A stretch of DNA of 21,297 nt, from NCBI GenBank assembly GCA_948907985.1, contig CAQWMM010000032.1:1-21297 (forward strand). The letters run 5' to 3'. Below, piece by piece: positions 1 through 7,601 of the stretch. The notes beneath the pieces were generated by a model. It was not told where the DNA came from, ran no database searches, and saw only the letters and a program-made list of their open reading frames with translations. The stretch is from an uncultured Bacillota bacterium. Lineage in GTDB: Bacteria > Bacillota > Dehalobacteriia > UBA4068 > UBA4997. Within the stretch, counting starts at the first letter, position 1; each line of letters starts with the position of its first letter. A program made the position numbers and the translations under genes.

Positions 1-1346
1 CAGACGGCGCGACCGGGGCCACCGGCCCGACCGGCCCCACCGGCGCTAACGGCGGGGCCGGCCCCACCGGTAGCAGAGGCGCAACCGGGGCGACCGGCGC
101 CACCGGCTGCACAGGCCCGCGCGGACGGGACGGCGCGCCTGGCATAACCGGGCCCACCGGGGCCAGAGGGGCGACAGGTTCAACCGGCGCAGACGGCGCT
201 CCCGGTGTAACCGGGGCCACCGGGGCCAGAGGCGCAACCGGCGCAGACGGCGTAACCGGCCCAACTGGTGCAACAGGGGCTACCGGCGCGGACGGCGCAG
301 ACGGCGCGACCGGGGCCACCGGGGCCAGAGGCGCAACAGGGGCGACAGGCTGTACTGGTGCAACTGGCGCGACCGGCGCGGATGGCGCAGACGGGGCGAC
401 CGGGCCAACTGGGGCCAGAGGCGCAACCGGCGCAAATGGGGCTACCGGCCCGACCGGCGCAACCGGTGCAACAGGTGCAGACGGGGCGGACGGAGCCATC
501 GGCCCCAGAGGTGCTACAGGTTGTACGGGGGCTACTGGCGCTACTGGTGCGACGGGTGCAACTGGCGCGGACGGTTTAGACGGTATTGACGGCGCAACCG
601 GGGCGACCGGCCCCAGAGGCGCGACAGGCTGCACTGGCGCTACTGGCGCTACTGGTGCGACCGGCGCGGACGGTGCAGACGGTATTGACGGAGCCACCGG
701 CCCCAGAGGCGCGACCGGGCCCACCGGGGCTACTGGTGCTACTGGTTCAACCGGCGCGGACGGTGCAGACGGCGCAACCGGTGCGACTGGTCCCAGAGGT
801 GCGACAGGTGCGACGGGCTGCACGGGTGCGACTGGCGCCAGAGGTGCGACCGGCGCGACGGGCTGCACGGGCGCGACCGGAGCCAGAGGTACGACAGGTG
901 CTACGGGCTGTACCGGCGCAACAGGGGCTACCGGCGCGACAGGGGCCACCGGCCCGGCTGGCCCGACGCTTACGGCAACGGCTATGAGCGTACGAAGCAC
1001 GCCTTTGCTGGCGATTAGTATTGATCCGGCTGGCGTTCAGGTGCCTTTGCAGGACGGACAAAATCTGCGTGGATTTGCGGAGGCGGCTGATGATAGTTTT
1101 ACGGTGCCGGAAGACGGTACTTATATGTTAAGCTATCATGTGGAACCGCAGAAAGTGGTACAGATGACGGCGCAGCTTATCTGCAACGGTTCGCCGCTGC
1201 CCGGTTCGGCAACATATTCGGCTGCTTATAATCTGACGATGCTGGCAGAATTGCAGGCTGGCGATACAATCAGCCTGCAGCTTTCCGGACAAAACGCCAA
1301 TTTGGTTCTGGAGAGCGCGAATCTGACGGCGGTGCGCTTATCCTAA
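1..1346 (+). CDS. Collagen-like Gly-X-Y repeat protein with BclA-like C-terminal domain (5' end outside window)
   Basis: An open frame (codons at positions divisible by 3) enters from the left edge and ends at TAA 1344-1346, giving 447 residues here. It has no ATG before 984, so a scan for ATG-started ORFs finds only the tail. The first ~320 residues are 107 uninterrupted Gly-X-Y triplets, mostly GAT, GPT, GAD and GAR, with seven Cys, all as Gly-Cys-Thr. The last ~125 residues form a non-collagen domain rich in beta strands (from TLTATAMSVRSTP to LTAVRLS) that resembles the C1q/TNF-like C-terminal domain of BclA-type exosporium glycoproteins. By family knowledge such proteins form triple-helical, often O-glycosylated filaments on spores or cell surfaces. 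The spore genes in this window and the downstream glycosyltransferase fit this, but spore location is inferred. The N-terminal leader is not visible. Confidence 0.9.
   Translation, partial: DGATGATGPTGPTGANGGAGPTGSRGATGATGATGCTGPRGRDGAPGITGPTGARGATGSTGADGAPGVTGATGARGATGADGVTGPTGATGATGADGADGATGATGARGATGATGCTGATGATGADGADGATGPTGARGATGANGATGPTGATGATGADGADGAIGPRGATGCTGATGATGATGATGADGLDGIDGATGATGPRGATGCTGATGATGATGADGADGIDGATGPRGATGPTGATGATGSTGADGADGATGATGPRGATGATGCTGATGARGATGATGCTGATGARGTTGATGCTGATGATGATGATGPAGPTLTATAMSVRSTPLLAISIDPAGVQVPLQDGQNLRGFAEAADDSFTVPEDGTYMLSYHVEPQKVVQMTAQLICNGSPLPGSATYSAAYNLTMLAELQAGDTISLQLSGQNANLVLESANLTAVRLS
6..968 (+). repeat. Collagen-coding triplet repeat, GC-rich
   Basis: This 963-bp stretch encodes 107 Gly-X-Y triplets without a break. 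Threonine dominates the Y position. A looser higher-order pattern is visible: Pro-Arg-Gly blocks (starting 504, 612 and 702) recur after 108 and 90 bp, each usually followed by an Ala-Thr-Gly-Cys-Thr-Gly block and an Asp-rich block. Units differ by whole triplets, consistent with expansion and contraction by recombination. Alleles of different length are likely between strains, and assembly errors are possible. Confidence 0.9.
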
Positions 1347-1348
1347 AA

Positions 1349-1380
1349 ATAGGGGCGGCTCCTGTGGGGGCCGCCCCTAT
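1349..1380 (+). terminator. Perfect 11-bp hairpin after the collagen-like gene
   Basis: The arms 1349-1359 (ATAGGGGCGGC) and 1370-1380 are perfectly complementary around a 10-nt loop and start 3 nt after the stop codon. There is no T tract on the plus strand. An A run lies on the 5' side, so the U-rich tail exists only for minus-strand transcription. It may protect the mRNA 3' end or act as a terminator mainly for antisense transcription. Confidence 0.6.
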
Positions 1381-1405
1381 GGCTTGTTAGAGGGGAGTGA
1401 TAAAA

Positions 1406-2491
1406 ATGATAACCTTAAGTTTGTGTATGATTGTGCGGGATGAAGAGGATGTTTTGGGGCGTTGTCTGGCCTCGGCGCAGGATTTGGTTGACGAGATTAT
1501 CGTGGTGGATACCGGTTCGGTTGATTCCACTAAAAAGATCGGAAAAGCGTTTGGCGCACGGGTTTTGGATTTTCCTTGGATTGACGATTTTGCTGCCGCC
1601 CGTAATTTTTCTTTTGCGGCTGCAACAGGAGATTTTTGTCTTTGGCTGGACGCTGACGATGTTTTGTTGGAGCCTGACCGGGAAAAACTGCGCCGGCTTA
1701 AGGCTGAACTGACCTTGGATGTCGATGCGGTTATGCTGCCCTATAACACCGGTTTTGACCAGCAGGGCAACGTTACATTTTCTTATTATCGCGAAAGAAT
1801 TGTTAAACGGCATTTTCGTTGGCAGGGAGTGGTGCATGAAGTTATTGCTGTTTCTGGCAACGTTATTTACGGCGATTGCGCCGTAACTCATCAAAAGCTG
1901 CACCCGTCGGACCCGGACCGAAATCTGCGGATTTTTGAGGGGCTGCTGCAAAAGGGCGTTAAATTGGAGCCGCGTCAACAGTTTTATTATGGGCGGGAGC
2001 TTTATTATCATAATCGCTTTGCTGAGGCGCTGGCTGTTTTTCGGCAGTTTTTGGCGGAAGATGACGGCTGGCTGGAAAATAAAATTGACGCCTGCCGCCA
2101 CTGTGCGCTTTGCTGGGATGCTTTGGAACAGCCGCACCAGGCCTTGCTGGCGCTTTTGAGCAGCTTTGCTTATGATTTGCCCCGGGCGGAAATTTGCTGT
2201 GATATTGGCTGGCGTTTCTTTCAGCAGCAGAACTGGCCGGCGGCGATTTATTGGTACCGGCGGGCGCTTGGCTGCCGGCGGGATGACCGGCGGGGCGGGT
2301 TTGTGCTGCCGGACGCTTATGGCTATATTCCCTGTATTCAGCTTTGCGTCTGCTATGACCGCCTGGGTGAGGTTCGGCGCGCCTGGCGTTTTAACCGGCT
2401 GGCGGCGCGCTATAAGCCGGATTCTCCGCAGGTGGCTTATAACGAACAGTATTTTGCCGGCCTGGAGCAACAAACAGCCGCCCCCAATTAG
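1406..2491 (+). CDS. Family 2 glycosyltransferase with C-terminal TPR-like region
   Basis: The 361-residue protein opens with LSLCMIVRDEEDVLGRCL and continues with VVDTGSVDST (about 34-42), FPWIDDFAAARNF and the nucleotide-sugar/metal motif LDADD (81-85). This is the GT-A fold of COG0463 proteins of the SunS-like type. Residues from about 180 to 345 are helical with repeated Tyr/Trp/Ala patterns like TPRs. I chose ATG 1406 over GTG 1397 because the AGGGGAG site (1391-1397) is 8 nt from the ATG and overlaps the GTG. There is no signal peptide or membrane segment, so it acts in the cytosol. It lies 59 bp after the collagen-like gene, a common pairing in Firmicutes, which suggests it glycosylates that protein on Thr or Cys. 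The substrate is inferred. Confidence 0.85.
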   Translation: MITLSLCMIVRDEEDVLGRCLASAQDLVDEIIVVDTGSVDSTKKIGKAFGARVLDFPWIDDFAAARNFSFAAATGDFCLWLDADDVLLEPDREKLRRLKAELTLDVDAVMLPYNTGFDQQGNVTFSYYRERIVKRHFRWQGVVHEVIAVSGNVIYGDCAVTHQKLHPSDPDRNLRIFEGLLQKGVKLEPRQQFYYGRELYYHNRFAEALAVFRQFLAEDDGWLENKIDACRHCALCWDALEQPHQALLALLSSFAYDLPRAEICCDIGWRFFQQQNWPAAIYWYRRALGCRRDDRRGGFVLPDAYGYIPCIQLCVCYDRLGEVRRAWRFNRLAARYKPDSPQVAYNEQYFAGLEQQTAAPN

Positions 2492-2507
2492 GGGCGGCCG
2501 GCTGTTT
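2472..2507. terminator. Bidirectional hairpin between convergent genes
   Basis: CCGCCCC (2478-2484) pairs with GGGGCGG (2491-2497) around a 6-nt loop. The outer arms AAACAG (2472-2477) and CTGTTT (2502-2507) extend the stem past a 4-nt bulge. The hairpin overlaps the 3' ends of both the glycosyltransferase and the histidine kinase genes, whose stop codons are only 14 bp apart. T tracts are short on both strands. Confidence 0.6.
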
Positions 2508-5500
2508 AGCTAAGGGCTTTATCCAGCGCCTCAAACAGTTTTTTAATATCAATCGGCTTGGCGACGTGGGCGTTCATGCCGCTGCGCAGGGCCTCTTGTT
2601 TATCCTCCTCAAAGGCGTTGGCCGTCATGGCCAGAATGGGAATGTTGGCCAGTTGTTTGTCGGGCAGCTGACGAATGGCCCGCGCGGCTGCAAAGCCGTC
2701 CATAATCGGCATACGAATGTCCATAAGCACCAGACGGTAATAGCCGGGGACTGAATTTTGTACCATTTCCACCGCGCGCTGGCCGTTTTCGGCTACCTCT
2801 GTGGTGAAACCGGCCTCTTCCAGGATGGCGGTGGCGATTTCCTGATTTAGTTCGTTATCTTCGGCCAGCAAGATCCGCCCGGTGTGGATATTTTCTGCTT
2901 TGGCGGTTTGCAGGGCGTTGACTTTCTCCGGCGATTCTGCCGGGGTTACCAGCGTGCGCAGGCAGCGGCGCAGTTCGGAGAAGAACAGCGGTTTGCTGCA
3001 AAAAGCCGAAACCCCGGCCTCCAGCGCCTCGGTTTCAATATCCGTCCAATCGTAGGCGGTGAGTACGATGATGGGGGCCTCGCTGCCAACCTCCTTGCGG
3101 ATACGGCGGCAAACCTCGATACCGTTCATATCCGGCAGCAGCCAGTCGATGATATAGACGTTGTAGCTGTCGTTGCGGGAAAGCGCCTGATGAGTGCGCA
3201 GTACGGCCTCGCGGCCGGAAAGCGTCCATTCGGCGCGCATACCAATTTGCTGAAGCATATAGGAAACGCTGTCGCAGGTGTTGAAGTCGTCGTCCACCAC
3301 CAGGGCGCGGCAGTTTTTAAGCTCCGGAATGGCGGGCGGCTCGGGGTTTTCGGTATTCAGCCGGAAAGTAAACAGTACCGTAATATCGGTGCCTACGCCC
3401 TGCTGGCTTTCCACCGTGATTGTGCCGTTCATCATATCGACAATATTTTTGGTGATAGCCATACCCAGCCCGGTGCCCTGGATGCCGCTGATTGTGGAGT
3501 TGCGTTCGCGCTCGAAAGGCTCGAAGATATGTTCCACGAACTCCTGGCTCATGCCAATGCCGGTATCCTTGATGTGGAACTCATAATTGGCGTAGCCGGG
3601 GGCGGCGCCGGGCTTTTCGGTGATACGCAAACTGACGATGCCGCCGCTGCCGGTGTATTTGATGGCGTTGGAAAGTAAGTTAAGCAGTACCTGATTGAGG
3701 CGCAGCGGATCGCAGAAGATTTCTTCATTAAATATATCGACGGCGTCAATGTAAAATTCCAGCTGTTTGGCGTGAATATCCGCCTGCACGATGTTGCGCA
3801 CGCCGTGGAGAATTTCCGGCAGCGCGCAGGGCTTTTCGTCCAGATTAATTTTGCCGGATTCAATGCGGCTCATATCCAGAATATCGTTAATCAGACTAAG
3901 CAGATGATTGCCGGAGGTCATAATCTTTTTCAGATATTCTTCAACCAACTCCTGATTGCTGACGTGCGTAAGCGCCAGGGTGGTGAAGCCTACGATAGCG
4001 TTCATGGGGGTGCGGATGTCGTGGCTCATGTTGGAGAGAAACTCGCTTTTGGCCTTGTTGGCCTGGTTGGCCTGCATCAGCGCGTTTTCCAGCAGGGATT
4101 TTTTCTCCATCTCGCGGCGGATCTCGTTATCAATGCTGCAAACGCCCAGCACCACGCTTTGATTATGCTGCCAGTTGCCACTGCGCACCGCTTTTAGCTG
4201 GAAATATTTCATGCCGTCCTGGCAGACGGTTCGATAGTTGAGGGAAAAGGTTTCGCTTTGGCTGAGCTGTTGGCGCAGATTGTCCGGCTGCACGGCCTGG
4301 CGCAGCAGTTCTTTGTCTTCGGCGTAGACGCAGCTGTTGATGTATTCGTCCATACATTTGGTCAGCTCCAGATCGTGGTTGAAGATCCGGTTCAACACGC
4401 CGTGTTGGCAGTTGTGAATACGCAGTGGAAAGCCGCTGCCGCAGGAAAGGTCGAACACGCAGACCAGATTGTAGTCGATTGTCAGGGCCTGCAAAAGTTC
4501 GGCATGGTGCTGTTCGGCCTCTTGCTGGCGCTGCATATCCTGTAGCTTTTGTGGGGTGATGTCCAACAAAAAACGCTGGTAGAAGTGAGCGCCGTTTTTC
4601 TCCATCAGCTTGATGTTGCCGGCTACATAAATCAGATTGCCGTTGGGGTGCTGAACCCGGTATTCCACGTTGATACTGTCGCCGTTGTTCTGGAGATTGG
4701 TGATTTGCCGGCGCAGGCGTATTTTGTCTTCTTCCAGCACAGTGGGCGCTACCATATCAAAGCCTTTGGCCTGCAAGTCCTCTTCGGATTCATAGCCTAA
4801 AATTTTCAGAGCCGCCTGATTGACGCTGATAATGCGATGACCGTCGGTGCTGTGGCAAAGTACGCCGCAGTCCATGGTGGTGAACAGGCGTTCCAGATCC
4901 TGGGTTTTTTCCAGCAGCGCCTGTTTATAGGCCAGCTCCTTGGTAACATCTATGCCAATGCCTACGGTGCCCATCACGCTGCCGTCCTGGTTATACAGAG
5001 GGGATTTATATGTGTTCAGTATCCGCTGGCCGGAGCCGGTTTCAATCACTTCCTGGGCCGTACAGGTTTGGCGGGTGTTCATCACCTGCTGTTCGGATTC
5101 GATGCAGGCCGGATCGTCTGCCTCTACGTCCCAGATATAGGCGTGGCCGCGCCCCTGCACCTGCTGTTTGGTTTTGTTGACAGTCTGGCAAAAGCTATCG
5201 TTAACCAATTCGTGAATACCGTCTTTGGTTTTGAACCAAATCAGATTGGGCGAGCCGTTGATGACCGCGTCCAAAAAATGGTTGGCCTGGTAAAGATCCA
5301 TTTGCTGCTGTTGTCTGCGCTGCCAAAAAGAAAAACGCAATGCGGCCTCGGCCGGGCTAAGCGGCAACGGCCAGATATCAGCCAGCTGGCGGAGCAGGAC
5401 AGGCTCCGGCATGGCGGCCAGCTCATCTGGCGCTGCCAGCAAAATCAAGCGGCCAAGGTTGGGAAACTCGGCCAGGCTAAGCGGCAGGCTCTGGCGGTCA

Positions 5501-5661
5501 GACAAAATTAAATCAGCCTGCGGGATAAGGCTGAGATCACAAAGCTCTGTTTGCCAAAATTCATGGCTAAAGGCGGGAAGAGCAGGTTGTTGCCGCAAAG
5601 CGGGCAGCAGTTGTTGGGCGGATTTTCCGATTAGATAAATTTTGGTTTGACACTGATACAT
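2506..5661 (-). CDS. Hybrid sensor histidine kinase with PAS-type domains and two receiver domains
   Basis: A 1051-residue protein with no membrane segment, so a cytosolic sensor. Residues 1-110 have no clear family and look like a degenerate receiver-type fold. PAS-like domains lie at about 125-240 and 255-370 (typical ends GIGIDVTKE and FLLDITPQK), with a third possible at 385-510. The HisKA box has the phospho-accepting His at 547 (SNMSHDIRTPMNAI). The HATPase boxes are N665 (NLLSNAIKYT), DTGIGM 699-704 and GTGLGM near 729-734. Receiver 1 has D790-D792, phospho-Asp 839 (IIDW) and K890. Receiver 2 has E934/D935, D981 (LMDIRMP) and K1035. All catalytic residues are present in both receivers. 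No separate response regulator gene is adjacent, so output probably passes through a distant partner or Hpt protein. The signal is unknown. The ATG at 5661 has a GGAAGG-type site 11 nt upstream. Confidence 0.93.
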   Translation of the reverse strand: MYQCQTKIYLIGKSAQQLLPALRQQPALPAFSHEFWQTELCDLSLIPQADLILSDRQSLPLSLAEFPNLGRLILLAAPDELAAMPEPVLLRQLADIWPLPLSPAEAALRFSFWQRRQQQQMDLYQANHFLDAVINGSPNLIWFKTKDGIHELVNDSFCQTVNKTKQQVQGRGHAYIWDVEADDPACIESEQQVMNTRQTCTAQEVIETGSGQRILNTYKSPLYNQDGSVMGTVGIGIDVTKELAYKQALLEKTQDLERLFTTMDCGVLCHSTDGHRIISVNQAALKILGYESEEDLQAKGFDMVAPTVLEEDKIRLRRQITNLQNNGDSINVEYRVQHPNGNLIYVAGNIKLMEKNGAHFYQRFLLDITPQKLQDMQRQQEAEQHHAELLQALTIDYNLVCVFDLSCGSGFPLRIHNCQHGVLNRIFNHDLELTKCMDEYINSCVYAEDKELLRQAVQPDNLRQQLSQSETFSLNYRTVCQDGMKYFQLKAVRSGNWQHNQSVVLGVCSIDNEIRREMEKKSLLENALMQANQANKAKSEFLSNMSHDIRTPMNAIVGFTTLALTHVSNQELVEEYLKKIMTSGNHLLSLINDILDMSRIESGKINLDEKPCALPEILHGVRNIVQADIHAKQLEFYIDAVDIFNEEIFCDPLRLNQVLLNLLSNAIKYTGSGGIVSLRITEKPGAAPGYANYEFHIKDTGIGMSQEFVEHIFEPFERERNSTISGIQGTGLGMAITKNIVDMMNGTITVESQQGVGTDITVLFTFRLNTENPEPPAIPELKNCRALVVDDDFNTCDSVSYMLQQIGMRAEWTLSGREAVLRTHQALSRNDSYNVYIIDWLLPDMNGIEVCRRIRKEVGSEAPIIVLTAYDWTDIETEALEAGVSAFCSKPLFFSELRRCLRTLVTPAESPEKVNALQTAKAENIHTGRILLAEDNELNQEIATAILEEAGFTTEVAENGQRAVEMVQNSVPGYYRLVLMDIRMPIMDGFAAARAIRQLPDKQLANIPILAMTANAFEEDKQEALRSGMNAHVAKPIDIKKLFEALDKALS

Positions 5662-5707
5662 GGTTCCGTAAACCTTCCGTTGGTTATTTTGGGGAGCTAT
5701 AGTATGT

Positions 5708-5757
5708 ACAATTATATTCCGACAATTATAATTTAGTAATTATATTTTAACAATTAT
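5708..5757. repeat. Three direct repeats of ACAATTAT across the kinase promoter
   Basis: ACAATTAT occurs at 5708-5715, 5722-5729 and 5750-5757, with start-to-start spacing of 14 and 28 bp. One copy overlaps the -10 element, one the -35 element and one lies near the start site. A partial fourth (ACAATTTT) is at 5772-5779. This could be an operator array for autoregulation or another regulator, although AT-rich promoter DNA can produce such repeats by chance. Confidence 0.45.
5725..5753 (-). promoter_or_regulatory. Sigma-A type promoter for the histidine kinase gene
   Basis: On the minus strand TTGTTA (5753-5748) and TATAAT (5730-5725) are separated by exactly 17 bp. Predicted transcription starts near 5718, about 57 nt before the ATG. 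The interval is very AT-rich compared with flanking coding DNA. Confidence 0.7.
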
Positions 5758-5768
5758 CGGCTTTCTTG

Positions 5769-6305
5769 TCAACAATTTTCTGGCCGGGGCAGTGCATATT
5801 CCAGAAAAACCTGCTCTTCCGGGATCAGCCCCTGCAAGAGAGAGGGCGCATAGCCCACAATCCTGAAGCCATGCTTTTGATACAGGCTTTTGGCCGGTTC
5901 ATTATGCGCGTAGGTGTCCAGGCGGATAACCTGGCAGCCGGAATCCCGGGCAAAAGCTTTGGCAAAATTTAACATCTGGCTGGCCAGGCCTTTGCCGGAC
6001 TGGCTGGGCGGTATGCACAGGGTGTGGATAACCAGAACCTGTTCCGCTGCCGCCGGATACTGCCAGGGCATGGCGGCGTATTCTTCGGCCTGATGATTGT
6101 TAAGTACCATGCTGGCGCAAATCCCGCCCTCGCTCTCCATAACATACATTTGCCCGGCCAACACTGCCTGTTTGGCGCTGGCGGCGGTGGGGTAAATATT
6201 CAGCCGCCAGTTGGAATGGCTGCCCTGGCAGGCTTCATGCTCTAACAGTTGAGTGTAGGTGGCGGCGATGGCTGCAACGTCGGCCATTTGGGCCTTTCTG
6301 ATCAT
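5769..6305 (-). CDS. GNAT family N-acetyltransferase
   Basis: The 178-residue protein has the GNAT order: an N-terminal MIRKAQMADVAAIAATYTQL segment, the strand VLVIHTLCIPPSQSGKGLASQML containing the acetyl-CoA loop (QxxGxGLA type, about 112-118), and the C-terminal ARDSGCQVIRLDTYAHNEPAKSLYQKHGF block typical of motif B. It is expected to transfer an acetyl group from acetyl-CoA to an amine. The acceptor cannot be read from sequence. The start is supported by AAGGAGG 8 nt upstream. It lies 18 bp after the membrane protein gene at 6324-7274, so the two are probably co-transcribed. No terminator is obvious between its stop and the kinase promoter. Confidence 0.88.
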   Translation of the reverse strand: MIRKAQMADVAAIAATYTQLLEHEACQGSHSNWRLNIYPTAASAKQAVLAGQMYVMESEGGICASMVLNNHQAEEYAAMPWQYPAAAEQVLVIHTLCIPPSQSGKGLASQMLNFAKAFARDSGCQVIRLDTYAHNEPAKSLYQKHGFRIVGYAPSLLQGLIPEEQVFLEYALPRPENC

Positions 6306-6323
6306 AAAAAATTCCTCCTTGTT

Positions 6324-7274
6324 TTATAAGCGGCGGGCGCGCCGGGCCAGTTCTTTTTCTAATTCGCGCTGCTGGTTTTGCAGCTGGCGGTGTTCCAACT
6401 GGCGCTGGCGGCGCTCCTGTTGTCGCTGCCGGCGCCGTTTAAGCTCTTTGTTAATCAGATAAGGCACGATGGAAAGGATGAAGCCCAGTGCGGCGGCTGC
6501 GGCGGTGATTACAATTTTTAACAAAAACATTTGAATTTTTATTTCCCGCCAGGAGAATAAATTCAGGGAAATAAACAGGCTAAGCGCTAAAAATACGGCG
6601 CAGATAATCAGGCTGGGCTTGAGAGAACGGCGGCGCACCACCGCGCCCGCCCAGAAATTGCCGGCAAAAAGCGCCAGACAATACATCAGCGTACTGGCCT
6701 TGACGTTGGTATCGCCGGGCAGGGTGTGCGAGTAGCAATAAAAGCCCCACAGCCCACATTCGGCCAGCAGTACAATGGCGGCGAAAAGCAGGCCGGAAAC
6801 GGTGGCTATGGCAATTTGCGAATATTTCGAGGGACGTTTGGTTTTAGCTTTGGCCTTGGGTTGGTATGAACGTCTTTCCGCTGTTTTTGCGGCTGGTCTT
6901 GGCCTTGCCGGCCCTGCTGGCTGCTCGCTCGCTGTGCCGCCTGCCGTTCTTCTTGACGGCCTTTTGGGCGGCTCCGGCGGCGTTTGGTTGGCCGGCGGGG
7001 CGGCCTTGGGCGTTGGCAGTTTGGGCATCTTCAGCTTGGGTATTTTAACTTGGGGCATTTTTACCTTGGGCATTTTCAGCTTGGGCCGCTCCGGGCGCGG
7101 CTGTGGGGTTGGCGAGTCGCCCAGCCAGTCGCGGGCGCTGCGGGTACTGTTCCAGGGGGTTTGGCCGCCCTTGCCGCTGGGGATTCCGCGCGGCGCGGCG
7201 TTATTTTCCGGGTTTTCGCTTGCCAAGGGCCGGCCGTTTGTGTTATAATCAACAGTATATTGTTTTTGATTCAT
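6324..7274 (-). CDS. Four-helix membrane protein with Lys-Met-Pro repeat and basic coiled-coil tail
   Basis: I do not recognise a family for this 316-residue protein. Residues 1-60 are polar and low in complexity. Residues 62-88 hold a tandem repeat of the form K-x-P-K-x-K (KMPKVKMPQVKIPKLKMPKL). Residues 89-150 are rich in Pro, Ala, Lys and Arg and probably disordered. Four hydrophobic segments follow at about 152-178, 194-212, 218-240 and 250-274. The tail 276-316 is almost all Arg, Gln, Glu and Leu and looks like a basic coiled coil. There is no signal peptide. Both ends carry strong positive charge and should face the cytosol if there are four helices, so binding to nucleic acid, ribosomes or an acidic partner is possible but unproven. 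It precedes the acetyltransferase gene. The ribosome binding site is weak. Confidence 0.72.
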   Translation of the reverse strand: MNQKQYTVDYNTNGRPLASENPENNAAPRGIPSGKGGQTPWNSTRSARDWLGDSPTPQPRPERPKLKMPKVKMPQVKIPKLKMPKLPTPKAAPPANQTPPEPPKRPSRRTAGGTASEQPAGPARPRPAAKTAERRSYQPKAKAKTKRPSKYSQIAIATVSGLLFAAIVLLAECGLWGFYCYSHTLPGDTNVKASTLMYCLALFAGNFWAGAVVRRRSLKPSLIICAVFLALSLFISLNLFSWREIKIQMFLLKIVITAAAAALGFILSIVPYLINKELKRRRQRQQERRQRQLEHRQLQNQQRELEKELARRARRL

Positions 7275-7312
7275 AGTAAAAATAAAGTTCCTGTTAAAAG
7301 AGTTTTTTTTGT

Positions 7313-7551
7313 GGGAGTGGACAAATAGCGTTGTTTTATTTTTCCGTACCCCTCAGTCATCGACTCCCTATTGGTCGTCGCTGCCAGCTCCCCTTAAAAG
7401 GGGAGCCAAGTTTAAAGAGTTAATCTATGAGAAAAGCATTAAACTTGCCTCGCCCTTTAGGGAGAGGTGGCTATTTAGAGCCTTTTAGGCGATAAATAGA
7501 CGGAGAGGGTTAAAACAGACAGGGTTAAAACTATTCGTTTTGTCCATTCCC
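7313..7551. repeat. Inverted repeat enclosing the dispersed element
   Basis: GGGAGTGGACAAA at 7313-7325 and TTTGTCCATTCCC at 7539-7551 are reverse complements with one mismatch in 13. The adjacent inner sequence is also loosely complementary (both contain a GTTTTA block). The arms lie about 24-30 bp outside the ends of the MITE-like element. They may be outer termini of a larger element, or a pre-existing palindrome that received an insertion. Confidence 0.45.
7349..7509. mobile_element. MITE/REP-like dispersed element, copy 1 (about 161 bp)
   Basis: The element starts CCCCTCAGTC and ends GACGGAGAGGG, which are imperfect inverted termini. Inside are the short palindromes GCTCCCC..GGGGAGC (7387-7405) and CTCGCCCTTTAGGGAGAGG (7449-7467). 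Its left part shares two identical blocks of 19 and 20 bases with the sequence at 21200 onward. It codes for no protein. From memory, elements with this CCCTCAGTC...GGAGAGG plan are common between genes in gut Clostridia. I cannot confirm their family here. Confidence 0.75.
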
Positions 7552-7601
7552 TTTTTGTTAATAGTTATGTCCTGACCAGCATATATGTTCTAACTAACAT
7601 A

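Noticed and set aside
6..968. CRISPR-like appearance of the regular repeats at the left edge
   Set aside because: The repeats are coding Gly-X-Y triplets in a single open frame, with no constant repeat/variable spacer pattern.
747..1061. 104-codon minus-strand ORF (and a similar ORF at 46-273) over the collagen repeat
   Set aside because: Arg/Ala/Gly-rich shadow of the triplet repeat; stops are rare in such GC-rich repeats on all frames.
1415..2473. 352-codon minus-strand ORF opposite the glycosyltransferase
   Set aside because: It lies antisense to a gene with clear GT2 motifs, has no family pattern, and its codons mirror those of the plus strand.
2884..3678. 264-codon plus-strand ORF inside the histidine kinase gene
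   Set aside because: Opposite to HATPase and receiver domains with intact motifs; no ribosome binding site of note.
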